From the NCBI GenBank assembly GCA_002701365.1, contig NZUK01000036.1, forward strand, positions 1-51,643: a DNA stretch of 51,643 nucleotides. Direction: 5' to 3'. Position 1 is the first letter of the stretch; each line of letters starts with the position of its first letter. Of the stretch, positions 26,949 through 36,546 are shown in pieces. The notes under the pieces were generated by a model. That model ran no database searches, was not told the origin of the DNA, and saw nothing but the letters and a program-made list of their open reading frames with translations. Source of the stretch: Flavobacteriales bacterium. GTDB lineage: Bacteria > Bacteroidota > Bacteroidia > Flavobacteriales > TMED113. The position numbers and the translations under genes were made by a program.

Positions 26949-27374
26949 ATGAAACATGCCCTCAAAATAAATACACTATTAATAATACTGTTATTCTTTT
27001 TATCAGGATGTAAGAAAGAAACCTGTTATTATTGTAAAAATTACGATTTAGATAATATTGACACTCAGTTAGAAAATTACAAAACATCATTCTACCTCTG
27101 TGAAATTGACGACCTATGGGATGAGATAATATGGCAAGACAATGATTACAATGAAGGTGGACAGTTAACATTTATTGATTATGATGTATATATTGTTGGT
27201 TTTCGAGCTATTGAAAATCCTGATATAGATGGAGATGGAATCTTAAATGAAAATGACAATGATATAGACGGCGATGGAGTTATAAATCAAAATGATTATA
27301 CAATTACAGGTTTCCAGGACAATACAGTTCAAGAATTAATTTTATGCACTAGTAATAGTTTAGTTATTAACTAA
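26949..27374 (+). CDS. Small lipoprotein with Asp-rich calcium-binding-like repeats
   Basis: 141 residues, unknown function. Lipobox ending FFLSGC (Cys about 21), followed by KKETCYYCKNYD with three more cysteines near the mature N-terminus. Residues about 94-118 hold two copies of the pattern DIDGDG(I/V)xNxND, as in thrombospondin type 3 or dockerin-like calcium loops. No T9SS sorting domain. Divergent from the PLP enzyme and upstream of the DUF5522 gene by 18 bases. Confidence 0.7.
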   Translation: MKHALKINTLLIILLFFLSGCKKETCYYCKNYDLDNIDTQLENYKTSFYLCEIDDLWDEIIWQDNDYNEGGQLTFIDYDVYIVGFRAIENPDIDGDGILNENDNDIDGDGVINQNDYTITGFQDNTVQELILCTSNSLVIN

Positions 27375-27392
27375 TAGCGTTAATTTTAATAA

Positions 27393-27548
27393 ATGCGTGA
27401 AAATTTAAATAAGTTTAATCTAGCAACTGAAGATTACTATATGTCTAAAGAGGGTTATATAGTATTCACTGCCAAGTATCATTTAAAACGAGGCTATTGC
27501 TGTAGCTCAAATTGCCTTCATTGCCCATATAAAAAAAATAATTTATGA
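27393..27548 (+). CDS. DUF5522-like Cys-rich small protein
   Basis: 51 residues: EDYYMSKEGYIVFTAKYHLKR followed by GYCCSSNCLHCPYKK. The CCxxxCxxCP cluster suggests a metal site, probably zinc or Fe-S. From memory it matches DUF5522, a short conserved family in Bacteroidota; function unknown. I chose ATG 27393; the stop TGA overlaps the hutU ATG (ATGA), so the two are translationally coupled. (The first motif quoted is trimmed from a continuous conserved block at residues 13-46.). Confidence 0.85.
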   Translation: MRENLNKFNLATEDYYMSKEGYIVFTAKYHLKRGYCCSSNCLHCPYKKNNL

Positions 27549-29539
27549 AAAAAATAGATTTTGCAGAAGCGATTAAATTAGGTATACCTGAACAATTTCC
27601 TAATAAAAAAAAATTTCCTAATAGCATTAATCGCGCACCTTCAAAAAAACACAATCTGTCATCTGAAGAAAAAATTCTTGCAATAAAAAATGCATTAAGA
27701 TATTTTCCTCAAAAAAATCATAAAATTTTAATAAAAGAGTTTACACAGGAGTTAGAGTCTTTTGGCAAAATCTATATGTATCGCTTTAAACCTGATTACA
27801 CAATTAAAGCTCGAAGTATTGAGGAATTTCCGCACAAATCTAAACAAGCAGCAAGTATTATGTTAATGATTCATAATAATTTAGATAATGTAGTTGCTCA
27901 GCATCCTTATGAGCTAATTACATATGGTGGTAACGGCTCTGTGTTTCAAAATTGGGCTCAATACTTACTAACAATGAAATATCTTTCAGAAATGAATGAT
28001 AGTCAAACACTTGTTTTATATTCAGGACATCCCCTGGGTTTGTTTCCATCTGACATGAATGCACCAAGAGTCGTAATAACAAATGGGATGATGATACCTA
28101 ACTATTCATTACCAAAGGATTATAATAAATTCAATGCATTAGGTGTGACTCAATACGGACAAATGACTGCTGGATCATTTATGTATATTGGGCCACAAGG
28201 TATCGTACATGGAACTGCAATTACTATTCTAAATGCAAGCCGTCTATTAAATAATAATACTAATACTACTAAACTATTTGTTTCATCTGGACTTGGAGGC
28301 ATGAGCGGTGCTCAGCCGAAGGCAGCTAAAATTGCAGGCTTGATAAGTGTAACTGCCGAAGTAAATAAAAAAGCGATAGAAAAAAGATATGACCAAGGAT
28401 GGATTGACATAAAAACTAGTAGCTTAACTAAATTAGTTAAACTCATAAAAGATGCTCAAAAAAATCAAAAAATTATAGCAATAGGATTTCACGGGAATAT
28501 TATTGATGTATGGGAAAAATTATATTTGGAAAATATCTTTATAGATATTGGCTCTGACCAAACATCACTACATAATCCATTTCATGGTGGTTATTATCCT
28601 AATAATATAACTTTTGAACAGTCAAACAAAATGATTAAAGAAGAGCCTGTGAAGTTTAGAAAAAATGTTCAAAATTCATTAAAAAGACACGTAAGTATAA
28701 TCAATAAACATGTCAGTAAAGGAACATATTTTTTTGATTATGGGAATGCATTTTTATTAGAATCAGGACGTGCGAAAGCCAATATATTTAATAAAGATGG
28801 ACATTATAAATACCCTTCTTATGTGCAAGATATTATGGGCCCGATGTGTTTTGATTATGGTTTTGGACCATTTCGCTGGGTTTGTGCAACAAATAAAAAA
28901 GAAGATTTAAAAAAAACTGACAAAATAGCTCAAAAAGTACTTGAGACATTACTTAAATCATCTCCGAAAGAAATTCAACAACAAATGATTGATAATATTG
29001 AGTGGATTAAAGCTGCTCAAAAAAACAAACTAGTTGTTGGATCACAATCACGTATTTTATATGCAAATAGTGATGGTAGAATAGAAATTGCAAAAGCATT
29101 CAACAAAGCTATTAAAAAAGGTGATATTGGACCAATTATAATAGGACGAGATCACCATGATGTATCGGGAACAGATTCACCTTACAGAGAAACATCTAAT
29201 ATTTATGATGGATCTCAATTTACTTCTGATATGGCAATTCAAAATGTTATTGGAGATAGTTTTAGAGGAGCAACATGGGTATCCATTCATAATGGTGGTG
29301 GTGTTGGCTGGGGGGAGTCTATAAATGGTGGCTTTGGACTTTTACTTGATGGATCTCAAAAAGCTAATAAAAATTTACAAAATATGCTTCATTGGGATGT
29401 AAATAACGGAGTGGCAAGAAGAGCTTGGGCAAGGAATAAGGAAGCTGTACAAGCTATAGAAAAAGCTATGAAAAAAAATAAATTTTTAAAAATTACATTA
29501 CCAAATTTAGTAGACAAAGAAATGCTTAAAGATTTGTAA
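27545..29539 (+). CDS. hutU: Urocanate hydratase
   Basis: Second step of histidine degradation: urocanate to imidazolone propionate, using tightly bound NAD+ as electrophile. 664 residues, the long Bacteroidota form (about 100 longer than the Pseudomonas/Bacillus type). Motifs: TYGGNGSVFQNWAQYLLTM, VLYSGHPLGLFPS, SSGLGGMSGAQPKAAKIAG, GNAFLLESGRA, DIMGPMCFDYGFGPFRWVC and IHNGGGVGWGESINGGFG. hutH, hutI and hutG are not in the window. Ends with a 14-base convergent overlap with alaS. Confidence 0.95.
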   Translation: MKKIDFAEAIKLGIPEQFPNKKKFPNSINRAPSKKHNLSSEEKILAIKNALRYFPQKNHKILIKEFTQELESFGKIYMYRFKPDYTIKARSIEEFPHKSKQAASIMLMIHNNLDNVVAQHPYELITYGGNGSVFQNWAQYLLTMKYLSEMNDSQTLVLYSGHPLGLFPSDMNAPRVVITNGMMIPNYSLPKDYNKFNALGVTQYGQMTAGSFMYIGPQGIVHGTAITILNASRLLNNNTNTTKLFVSSGLGGMSGAQPKAAKIAGLISVTAEVNKKAIEKRYDQGWIDIKTSSLTKLVKLIKDAQKNQKIIAIGFHGNIIDVWEKLYLENIFIDIGSDQTSLHNPFHGGYYPNNITFEQSNKMIKEEPVKFRKNVQNSLKRHVSIINKHVSKGTYFFDYGNAFLLESGRAKANIFNKDGHYKYPSYVQDIMGPMCFDYGFGPFRWVCATNKKEDLKKTDKIAQKVLETLLKSSPKEIQQQMIDNIEWIKAAQKNKLVVGSQSRILYANSDGRIEIAKAFNKAIKKGDIGPIIIGRDHHDVSGTDSPYRETSNIYDGSQFTSDMAIQNVIGDSFRGATWVSIHNGGGVGWGESINGGFGLLLDGSQKANKNLQNMLHWDVNNGVARRAWARNKEAVQAIEKAMKKNKFLKITLPNLVDKEMLKDL

Positions 29540-32186
29540 TGATTTGTTTAAAATGTTTCAAAACTTGGGTAATCCCTCCTATCTTATCTCCCGAAGCCAC
29601 TGCAAAGAATGGTTGTCCTCCTCCTTTTCCATTAATATCAATACTTATTTGATTGACAATTGTAGAAGCATTGAATCTAGGATTACTAATTAACTGTTTA
29701 CTAAAACCAACATTTAAAATAACTTTACCATTACTTTTTGTAACTAAGGCTACACATATATTATCGTATTTTTTAAAAAAAGAAAAACAGATGTTTTTCA
29801 TATCAGCAATATCACAATCAAGTTCTGAAGTTAAGATTTTAAGACTGTTTAAGTCTATAATTCTTGAATCTAATGATTGTATTAAATTTTGTAATTTATT
29901 CTTATTTGCATTTGACGCTAAAATTTGCAATTCTTTATTTTCGTAAATTATTTTTTGGATAGATTTCAAAACGTTATCAGTGTTTTTAAATAAATCGCCA
30001 ATTTCATTTAAAGTATTGATTTTTTTATTAAAAAAATGATAAGCCGACTGGCTAGTAACAGCCTCAATTCTACGAATACCTGCCGCAACTGAAGACTCTG
30101 AAACAATTTTAAACAATCCTATCTCATTGATATTATTAACATGTGTGCCTCCACATAATTCGATAGATTTATTAGAATCTAAACTAAATTGTATTACTCT
30201 GACACTGTCATCATACTTTTCTCCAAATAATGCCAAGGCACCCATTTCTCTAGCCTGATCTATTGGTAAACTTCTCACTTCCTCTAAATCACTTCCTAAA
30301 AAAATATAATCATTAATTGTATTTTCTATTTCTACTAATTTTGAATTTTGAATTTTTTGAAAATGAGAAAAATCAAATCTTAAGTAATCGGAACCAACAT
30401 ACGAACCTCTTTGTTCAACATGAATACCAAATTTTTTTCTTAAAACATGATGTAGTAAATGAGTTGCTGAATGATTCCTTTCTGTTAAAACACGTTTTTT
30501 ATAATTTACTTGTAGTGTATATTTAATATTTGAAAAATGATTATCTGGCCAAGAATTTGCTATATGGATAATTAAATTACCTTCTCGTATTGTATTATGT
30601 ATTTGACAACATAATGTGTCTTTTTTATTATCAATTGACATGAAAATCACTTCTCCCGCATCACCAACCTGTCCCCCTCCTTCAGCATAAAATGGCGTTG
30701 TATTAAATACTAGATGTATTTGCTTGTGCCCCCTACTAGTAACATATCTATATTTAACAAGTTCAGCATCTTGAATCACAAGTGTATCATATCCAATAAA
30801 GTCGGTAGTTGAAACTTTATTAACATGAACCCAATCACCAACTACTATTTCGCTTGCTGAACGAGATCGGGATTTTTGTTGCTGCATGTAATCATTAAAT
30901 TCAGGCATATCAAATGCAAGATTTTTTTCTTTTAATATTAAAGAAGTTAAGTCAGGTGGAAATCCATATGTATCATATAATTCAAATACAACCTTACCAG
31001 ATATTTTTGTAACATTAGGCTTCAATTCAATAATAAATTGATTGATCAAAGCTAGACCTTTTCCTAATGTTTTAAGAAATGCTCTTTCTTCCTCTCTAAT
31101 AATATTTGAAATTGCACTTTTTTGCTCAGAAATTTCTGGGTACACATCTTTAAATTGAGTAGATATTAAATCAACTAATATATAAATAAAGGGCTCTTCT
31201 AATTTCAAGTATGTATAGGCATATCTAACTGCTCTTCTTAGAATTCTTCTTATCACATAACCTGCACCTGTATTACTAGGAATCTGTCCGTCTGATATAG
31301 TGAAAACTATTGCTCGAACATGATCTACAATAACACGCATAGCAATATCTGTGTGAACATTATCTCCATAGTTTAATTTAGAAATATTTGCAACTTTTGT
31401 AATTAAATGAGAAAATATATCAGTATCATATGTTGATTTTTTATCCTGGAGTACCATACAAAGTCTTTCAAAACCCATACCTGTGTCAACATGTGTATTA
31501 GGCAAAGATTCTAATACATTATTTTCTTTTCTATTATAAGAGATAAACACGATATTCCATATTTCTATAACTTCTGGATGATCACGGTTGATTAGGCTAC
31601 TAGTCGAAACTCGTTTCCTTTCTAAATCGGATCTTAAATCAATATGGATTTCGGTAGAAGGTCCACAAGGACCTGTCTTGCCCATTTCCCAAAAATTATC
31701 TTCCTTAGAACTAGGAATAATTTTATCAATTGAAATTAATTTACTCCAAATATCTCTTGTATCATTATCTATAAGTAGATTATCTTTATCATCACCTTGA
31801 AAAAAGGTAACATATAATCTATCCTCCGATATTTTTAATTCCTTGGTTAAAAAATCCCATGCTAAATTAATAGCTTCTTGTTTAAAATAGTCTCCGAATG
31901 ACCAGTTACCAAGCATTTCAAACATAGTATGATGATAGGTGTCATGACCTACTTCTTCTAAATCATTGTGTTTTCCAGATACACGTAAACATTTTTGACT
32001 ATTTACAACTCTTTTTGAAACAGGTCGAACATTACCTAAAAAAATATCTTTAAATTGATTCATTCCAGCATTAACAAATAATAATGTAGGATCATCTTTT
32101 AGAACCATAGGAGAGGATGGAATAAAAGTATGCTTTCTCGATTTAAAAAAATCGATGAATTTTTGTCTTAACACTATAGATTTCAT
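29526..32186 (-). CDS. alaS: Alanyl-tRNA synthetase
   Basis: Charges tRNA-Ala and edits mischarged Ser/Gly. 886 residues with the full architecture: class II catalytic domain at the N-terminus (FINAGMNQFKDIFLG-type start, here FVNAGMNQFKDIFLG), GYVIRRILRRAVRYAY, an editing domain with zinc-site motifs HSATHLLHHVL and CGGTHV, and a C-terminal domain ending in GKGGGQPFFAVASG. Gene stands alone on its strand; the 95-base gap to the M23 peptidase gene holds no clear promoter match. Several plus-strand frames within it are shadows. Confidence 0.96.
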   Translation of the reverse strand: MKSIVLRQKFIDFFKSRKHTFIPSSPMVLKDDPTLLFVNAGMNQFKDIFLGNVRPVSKRVVNSQKCLRVSGKHNDLEEVGHDTYHHTMFEMLGNWSFGDYFKQEAINLAWDFLTKELKISEDRLYVTFFQGDDKDNLLIDNDTRDIWSKLISIDKIIPSSKEDNFWEMGKTGPCGPSTEIHIDLRSDLERKRVSTSSLINRDHPEVIEIWNIVFISYNRKENNVLESLPNTHVDTGMGFERLCMVLQDKKSTYDTDIFSHLITKVANISKLNYGDNVHTDIAMRVIVDHVRAIVFTISDGQIPSNTGAGYVIRRILRRAVRYAYTYLKLEEPFIYILVDLISTQFKDVYPEISEQKSAISNIIREEERAFLKTLGKGLALINQFIIELKPNVTKISGKVVFELYDTYGFPPDLTSLILKEKNLAFDMPEFNDYMQQQKSRSRSASEIVVGDWVHVNKVSTTDFIGYDTLVIQDAELVKYRYVTSRGHKQIHLVFNTTPFYAEGGGQVGDAGEVIFMSIDNKKDTLCCQIHNTIREGNLIIHIANSWPDNHFSNIKYTLQVNYKKRVLTERNHSATHLLHHVLRKKFGIHVEQRGSYVGSDYLRFDFSHFQKIQNSKLVEIENTINDYIFLGSDLEEVRSLPIDQAREMGALALFGEKYDDSVRVIQFSLDSNKSIELCGGTHVNNINEIGLFKIVSESSVAAGIRRIEAVTSQSAYHFFNKKINTLNEIGDLFKNTDNVLKSIQKIIYENKELQILASNANKNKLQNLIQSLDSRIIDLNSLKILTSELDCDIADMKNICFSFFKKYDNICVALVTKSNGKVILNVGFSKQLISNPRFNASTIVNQISIDINGKGGGQPFFAVASGDKIGGITQVLKHFKQIITNL

Positions 32187-32281
32187 ATCAAAATAAATTT
32201 ACAAACAATTGATTGGAAATAATTCCATAAATTTACAAACTATTTGAATTCTCATGAAAATAAATATGGTTATTTCAAAAT

Positions 32282-33262
32282 ATGCTTAATAATAAAACAA
32301 AATACTACTACGATAAAAAAAGTTTAAGCTATAAAGCTATTCGTTCTCAGGATAATTTATTTTTTTCAATACTTAAGTACTTAACTAGTTCAATCATAAT
32401 TGCATCAATTATAACTTTTGGTTTGTTCAATTTTATTGATTCTCCAAAAGAAAAAACACTAAAACGAGAAATCCAAAATCTAGAACTTCAATATAACTCA
32501 ATTCTAGAGTCTATGCATAGAGCGGAATTAGTTTTAGATGACATTCAAAAAAGAGATGATAATATTTATCGCATGATTTTTGGTGTAGAACCAATAGATA
32601 CAAGTATTAGAAAAGCAGGATTTGGGGGAGTGAATAGATATGAACAATATAAAGGATATAGTTATTCTCAAATTATCATTGAAGCAAAAAAAACCATAGA
32701 TAAACTTAATAAACAACTATTTATTCAATCTAAATCTTTTGATGAAGTTATTTTGCTAGGCCAGAATAAAGCTAAAATGTTATCTAGTATTCCTGCGATA
32801 CAACCTGTTTCTAATGAGGATTTAACAAGGATGGCATCAGGTTATGGCATGAGGATTGACCCTATCTACAAAACAAACAAATTTCACTATGGAATGGATT
32901 TTGCCGCTCCAATTGGCACACCAGTATACGCTACCGGAGATGGTTTTGTAGAAAAAATAAAAAAATCTAGAAGTAAAAAAGATTATGGGAATTATATTTT
33001 AATTGACCATGGATATGACTATCAAAGTTTTTATGCTCATTTAGATAAAATACTTATTAGTAAAGGCAAAAAAGTAAAAAGAGGTGATTTAATAGGATAC
33101 GTAGGAAATACTGGTAAGTCAACAGCACCTCATTTACATTATGAAGTCAGATACAAAAAAGAAAAAATAAATCCAGTTAATTTTTATCACAGTGACCTAA
33201 CTCCTGAACAATATGAAGAAATGTTATTTATATCTTCACAAGTAAACCAATCTTTTGACTAG
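32282..33262 (+). CDS. M23 family metallopeptidase (LytM-type), membrane anchored
   Basis: 326 residues. An N-terminal membrane span (about residues 31-51) precedes a coiled-coil stretch (about 57-95), then the M23 domain at about 190-300: FHYGMDFAAPIGTPVYATGDG (first zinc ligands His and Asp), YGNYILIDHG and TAPHLHYEVRY (HxH motif). All zinc ligands are present, so it is probably an active peptidoglycan endopeptidase acting in the periplasm. Followed after two bases by a MerR regulator, an arrangement I recall from other Bacteroidota. Confidence 0.92.
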   Translation: MLNNKTKYYYDKKSLSYKAIRSQDNLFFSILKYLTSSIIIASIITFGLFNFIDSPKEKTLKREIQNLELQYNSILESMHRAELVLDDIQKRDDNIYRMIFGVEPIDTSIRKAGFGGVNRYEQYKGYSYSQIIIEAKKTIDKLNKQLFIQSKSFDEVILLGQNKAKMLSSIPAIQPVSNEDLTRMASGYGMRIDPIYKTNKFHYGMDFAAPIGTPVYATGDGFVEKIKKSRSKKDYGNYILIDHGYDYQSFYAHLDKILISKGKKVKRGDLIGYVGNTGKSTAPHLHYEVRYKKEKINPVNFYHSDLTPEQYEEMLFISSQVNQSFD

Positions 33263-33264
33263 TT

Positions 33265-33591
33265 ATGAAAGATGATAATAAATTATATTATTCAATTGGT
33301 GAAATTGCTAATATTCTGAAAGTAAATAATTCATTAATACGATTTTGGGAAAAAGAGTTTGAAATCATTAAACCTAAAAAAAATTCGAGAGGTAATCGTA
33401 TTTTTACAAAAAAAGATTTAGAAAATATCACATTAATTCACCATCTATTAAAAGAAAAAAAATATACAATTGATGGTGCAAGAAAAAAAATAAGAGAAAA
33501 CAAAGATGGAGCTCAAAAAAATTTTCAAATAATTGATAAGCTAAAGAATATACGACAAAAATTATCAGAGATCAGGAATGAATTAAAATAA
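33265..33591 (+). CDS. MerR family transcriptional regulator
   Basis: 108 residues. The N-terminal winged helix-turn-helix (YYSIGEIANILKVNNSLIRFW, residues about 8-28) is followed by FTKKDLENITLIHHLLKEKKYTIDGARKKI and a short coiled coil. There is no C-terminal effector domain and no Cys metal site, so it is not a metal-sensing MerR. The ligand and targets are unknown. Tightly spaced between the M23 peptidase and the PTPS/QueD gene. Confidence 0.88.
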   Translation: MKDDNKLYYSIGEIANILKVNNSLIRFWEKEFEIIKPKKNSRGNRIFTKKDLENITLIHHLLKEKKYTIDGARKKIRENKDGAQKNFQIIDKLKNIRQKLSEIRNELK

Positions 33592-33596
33592 AAATT

Positions 33597-34013
33597 ATGT
33601 ACATAACTAGAAGAGAACGTTTTTCGGCAAGTCACAAACTATATAATGATGAATTACAAGATCATGAAAACGAAAAACTATTTGGAAAATGTTTTAATCT
33701 ACATGGGCATAATTATGAATTATTTGTAACTGTTACCGGCAAAATAAATCCAATATCGGGATTTATAATAGATTTAAAAAACTTAAAAAAAGTAATTCAT
33801 GAAAGAATTATTAATAAGATAGATCATAATGATATCAATAATGTTGATTTTATGAAAAACAAAATATCAACTACCGAAAATTTATGTATAGGAATTTGGA
33901 ATGAACTTGAAAATCCAATTGAAATTTTAGGAGGAAAACTACATAAAATTAAATTAAATGAAACTGAAAACAACTCTTTTGAATACTTTGGAAAAATAAA
34001 TAATTATGTATAA
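33597..34013 (+). CDS. 6-pyruvoyl / 6-carboxy-tetrahydropterin synthase family
   Basis: 138 residues. Zinc and catalytic motifs: RFSASHKL (first His), [12 protein letters not shown] (CxxxHGH, catalytic Cys and two His), [12 protein letters not shown] (catalytic His) and [11 protein letters not shown] (Glu that binds the pterin). All are present, so it should be active on 7,8-dihydroneopterin triphosphate, the product of FolE. The next gene is folE (8-base overlap). Whether the product feeds queuosine (QueD) or another pterin (PTPS) cannot be settled; no queC or queE is in view. Confidence 0.88.
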   Translation: MYITRRERFSASHKLYNDELQDHENEKLFGKCFNLHGHNYELFVTVTGKINPISGFIIDLKNLKKVIHERIINKIDHNDINNVDFMKNKISTTENLCIGIWNELENPIEILGGKLHKIKLNETENNSFEYFGKINNYV

Positions 34014-34602
34014 AAAAACTGAAGAATACAACACCAAAAAAACTGAAAAAATTAGTAAAACATATTATGATATCATTAAATTAATTGGGGAAGATGTTGA
34101 GCGTGAAGGTCTCAAAAAAACACCAGAACGATGCGCTAAAGCAATTCAGTTTTTGACCCAAGGTTATAATATAAACCCTAATCAAATACTACAAGGAGCA
34201 CTATTTAAAGAAGATTATAATCAAATGGTATTAATTAAAAATATTGAATTGTACTCATTATGCGAGCATCATTTAGTGCCATTTTTCGGAAAAGCACATG
34301 TTGCATATATCCCTAATGGTCAAATTGTAGGGTTAAGCAAAATACCTAGAATTGTTGATGTTTTTTCTAGAAGACTTCAAGTACAAGAAAGATTGACAAA
34401 AGAAATTAGTGAGTGTATAGAAAAAAATTTAAAACCCGAAGGTGTTGCTGTAGTCATAGAAGCTTCTCATCTATGTATGCAAATGCGAGGAGTAGAAAAA
34501 CAAAACTCTGTAACTACCACATCCTCGTTTAAAGGTGTTTTTTTAAAAGAAGAAAAAACAAGGTTAGAATTTATGAACTTAATACAATCACAGTTAAAAT
34601 GA
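34006..34602 (+). CDS. folE: GTP cyclohydrolase I
   Basis: GTP to 7,8-dihydroneopterin triphosphate, the entry to folate and the substrate of the preceding PTPS/QueD enzyme. 198 residues: [39 protein letters not shown] (zinc ligands Cys and His), [20 protein letters not shown] and HLCMQMRGV (third zinc ligand Cys). The motif set is complete. Overlaps the PTPS/QueD gene by eight bases and fabD by four. Confidence 0.96.
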   Translation: MYKKTEEYNTKKTEKISKTYYDIIKLIGEDVEREGLKKTPERCAKAIQFLTQGYNINPNQILQGALFKEDYNQMVLIKNIELYSLCEHHLVPFFGKAHVAYIPNGQIVGLSKIPRIVDVFSRRLQVQERLTKEISECIEKNLKPEGVAVVIEASHLCMQMRGVEKQNSVTTTSSFKGVFLKEEKTRLEFMNLIQSQLK

Positions 34603-35474
34603 AAGCATTTATTTTTCCGGGTCAAGGGTCACAGTTTTCAGGAATGGGTTATGATTTATATAAATCATCGCAACAAGCTAAAGATTTTTTTGATTTAGCA
34701 AATAAAATCATAGGATTTGATATATGTAAAATTATGTTCGAAGGTTCTGATAAAGAATTGCAACAAACAAAAGTAACACAACCTGCTATCTTTATTCATT
34801 CAGTTATTTTATCTTGTTGCATAAAGGATGTACCAAGTGTAGTCGCAGGACATTCACTAGGAGAATTTTCTGCACTTGTTTCTGCTGATTGCATATCTTT
34901 TGAGGATGGACTAAGATTAGTTGTAGAAAGAGCTGAAGCTATGCAAATCGCATGCACTAAAAGTGAATCAACAATGGCGGCAGTCATTGGATTAAATTCG
35001 AAAATAATCGAAGAAATTTGTGCACAACAAGCAGGAATTGTTGTACCAGCCAATTATAACTCTCCCAATCAAATTGTTATTTCTGGAGAAAGAAAAGCAA
35101 TAGAAAAAACTTGTCAAGTATTAATTGACAATGGTGCAAAAAAAACCGTTATACTTCCAGTAAGCGGAGCTTTCCATTCACCAATTATGGAGACAGCAAA
35201 AACAAAATTAAAATTAGCTATTGAAAACACCTATTTTAAAGACGCAAAATACCCTGTATATCAAAATGTATATGCTCAACCTGTAAGTGACAAAAATAAT
35301 ATAAAAGAAAATTTAATTTCACAACTAACATCACCTGTTAAATGGTACCAAACTATTGAGAACATGATCAATCAAGGAGTTTCTGAATTTATAGAGGTAG
35401 GACCTAAAAATGTATTAACAGGTTTAAATAGGAGAATTAACCGAGAAGTAAGTTCTATAAAAGCTGAGATTTAA
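34599..35474 (+). CDS. fabD: Malonyl-CoA:ACP transacylase
   Basis: Loads malonate onto ACP for fatty acid synthesis. 291 residues: [14 protein letters not shown] at residues 4-17, [17 protein letters not shown] with the nucleophilic Ser, SGAFHSP with the catalytic His, and [14 protein letters not shown] at the end. ATG overlaps the folE stop (ATGA). The stop codon lies inside an 8-base-stem palindrome shared with the convergent rfbB gene. Confidence 0.95.
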   Translation: MKAFIFPGQGSQFSGMGYDLYKSSQQAKDFFDLANKIIGFDICKIMFEGSDKELQQTKVTQPAIFIHSVILSCCIKDVPSVVAGHSLGEFSALVSADCISFEDGLRLVVERAEAMQIACTKSESTMAAVIGLNSKIIEEICAQQAGIVVPANYNSPNQIVISGERKAIEKTCQVLIDNGAKKTVILPVSGAFHSPIMETAKTKLKLAIENTYFKDAKYPVYQNVYAQPVSDKNNIKENLISQLTSPVKWYQTIENMINQGVSEFIEVGPKNVLTGLNRRINREVSSIKAEI

Positions 35475-35491
35475 ATCTAAAAATTAGATTT
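35473..35491. terminator. Possible bidirectional hairpin between fabD and rfbB
   Basis: AAATCTAA - AAA - TTAGATTT is a perfect 8-base stem with a three-base loop. It covers parts of both stop codons and is followed by T-rich sequence on the plus strand. The stem is A/T rich and therefore weak; a terminator role is only plausible. Confidence 0.4.
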
Positions 35492-36470
35492 TACTAAATT
35501 TTTTAATATACCAATCAATTGTTTCAGATATTGCATTATTAAAATTATAAATTGGCATCCAATTTAATTCACTACGTAAAAGTTGCGATTCAATTGCATA
35601 TCTTCTGTCATGCCCTAATCTATCAGAAACAAATGAAATTAATTTTCGAGGGTTAGGGTGTATTTTTTTTTCTAAACATAGATCACAAATTATTTCAACT
35701 AAATTTAAATTTGATATTTCATTATCTGCACCAATATTATATGTTTTACCAGGACTGGATTTATGAAAAATTAAATCAAGAGCTAAAACATGATCTAGAA
35801 CATAAAGCCAGTCTCTAATATTACTACCACTACCATAAATTGGAATTTTTTGATTATTATAAATTGATGCCAAAACTGTCGGAATAAACTTCTCAATATG
35901 TTGATGAGGACCATAATTATTTGAACAATTAGTAATAATAGCATCAATACCATATGTTCTATGGTAAGATCGAACTAAATGATCAGAAGCAGCCTTAGAG
36001 GCAGAGTATGGAGAACTAGGATTGTAAGGGGAATTTTCAGTAAATGCAAGATCTGAAAAATTTAAATCACCATAAACCTCATCAGTAGAGATATGATGAA
36101 ACCGCCCCACAGAATAAGTTTTAAATGCATCTAAGATATTTAAAGTTCCAATAATATTAGTGTTTGCAAAAAGCAAAGGGTTATTAATCGAATTATCCAC
36201 ATGTGACTCAGCTGCTAAATGAATAACATCAGTAAAAGAATACTGAGCAAATAAATTTATAATCTCTTTCCTATTAAAAATATCAATTTGATGAAAAAAA
36301 TAATTCTTATTTTTTTCTAATATTTTAGTATGTGTACGATCCGAGGCATAAGTTAGTATATCTAAACCATGAATTTGATAATCAGGATATTTTGAAACAA
36401 AATAATTGATTAAATGTGAACCTATAAAACCTGATTCTCCTGTAATTAAAATTCTTTTGACATTGCTCAT
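35484..36470 (-). CDS. rfbB: dTDP-glucose 4,6-dehydratase
   Basis: Makes dTDP-4-keto-6-deoxyglucose for rhamnose and other deoxysugars. 328 residues, extended SDR fold: ILITGESGFIGSHLINYF (NAD-binding, with GESGFIGS instead of the common GGAGFIGS), VIHLAAESHVDNSI, HISTDEVYGDL (catalytic region), YSASKAASDHLVRSYHRTYG (YxxxK) and NNYGPHQHIEKFIP. rfbA, rfbC and rfbD are not here, so the final sugar is unknown. It probably feeds the surface polysaccharide made by the 17-22 kb genes. Confidence 0.93.
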   Translation of the reverse strand: MSNVKRILITGESGFIGSHLINYFVSKYPDYQIHGLDILTYASDRTHTKILEKNKNYFFHQIDIFNRKEIINLFAQYSFTDVIHLAAESHVDNSINNPLLFANTNIIGTLNILDAFKTYSVGRFHHISTDEVYGDLNFSDLAFTENSPYNPSSPYSASKAASDHLVRSYHRTYGIDAIITNCSNNYGPHQHIEKFIPTVLASIYNNQKIPIYGSGSNIRDWLYVLDHVLALDLIFHKSSPGKTYNIGADNEISNLNLVEIICDLCLEKKIHPNPRKLISFVSDRLGHDRRYAIESQLLRSELNWMPIYNFNNAISETIDWYIKKFSKI

Positions 36471-36515
36471 AGTTTCAAAACATATTTCGATGCCTTAAAT
36501 ATAAAAGAAAATCTT

Positions 36516-36542
36516 TTGATACCAACTTTTTAGTTACTTTTG
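36516..36542 (+). promoter_or_regulatory. Promoter with -33 TTG and -7 TACTTTTG, very close to ATG
   Basis: TTG at 36516-36518 and TACTTTTG at 36535-36542 are 16 bases apart, close to the Bacteroidota TTG/TAnnTTTG arrangement. The ATG of the next gene follows the -7 element by only four bases, so transcription would start at or near the start codon. Confidence 0.5.
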
Positions 36543-36546
36543 AAGT

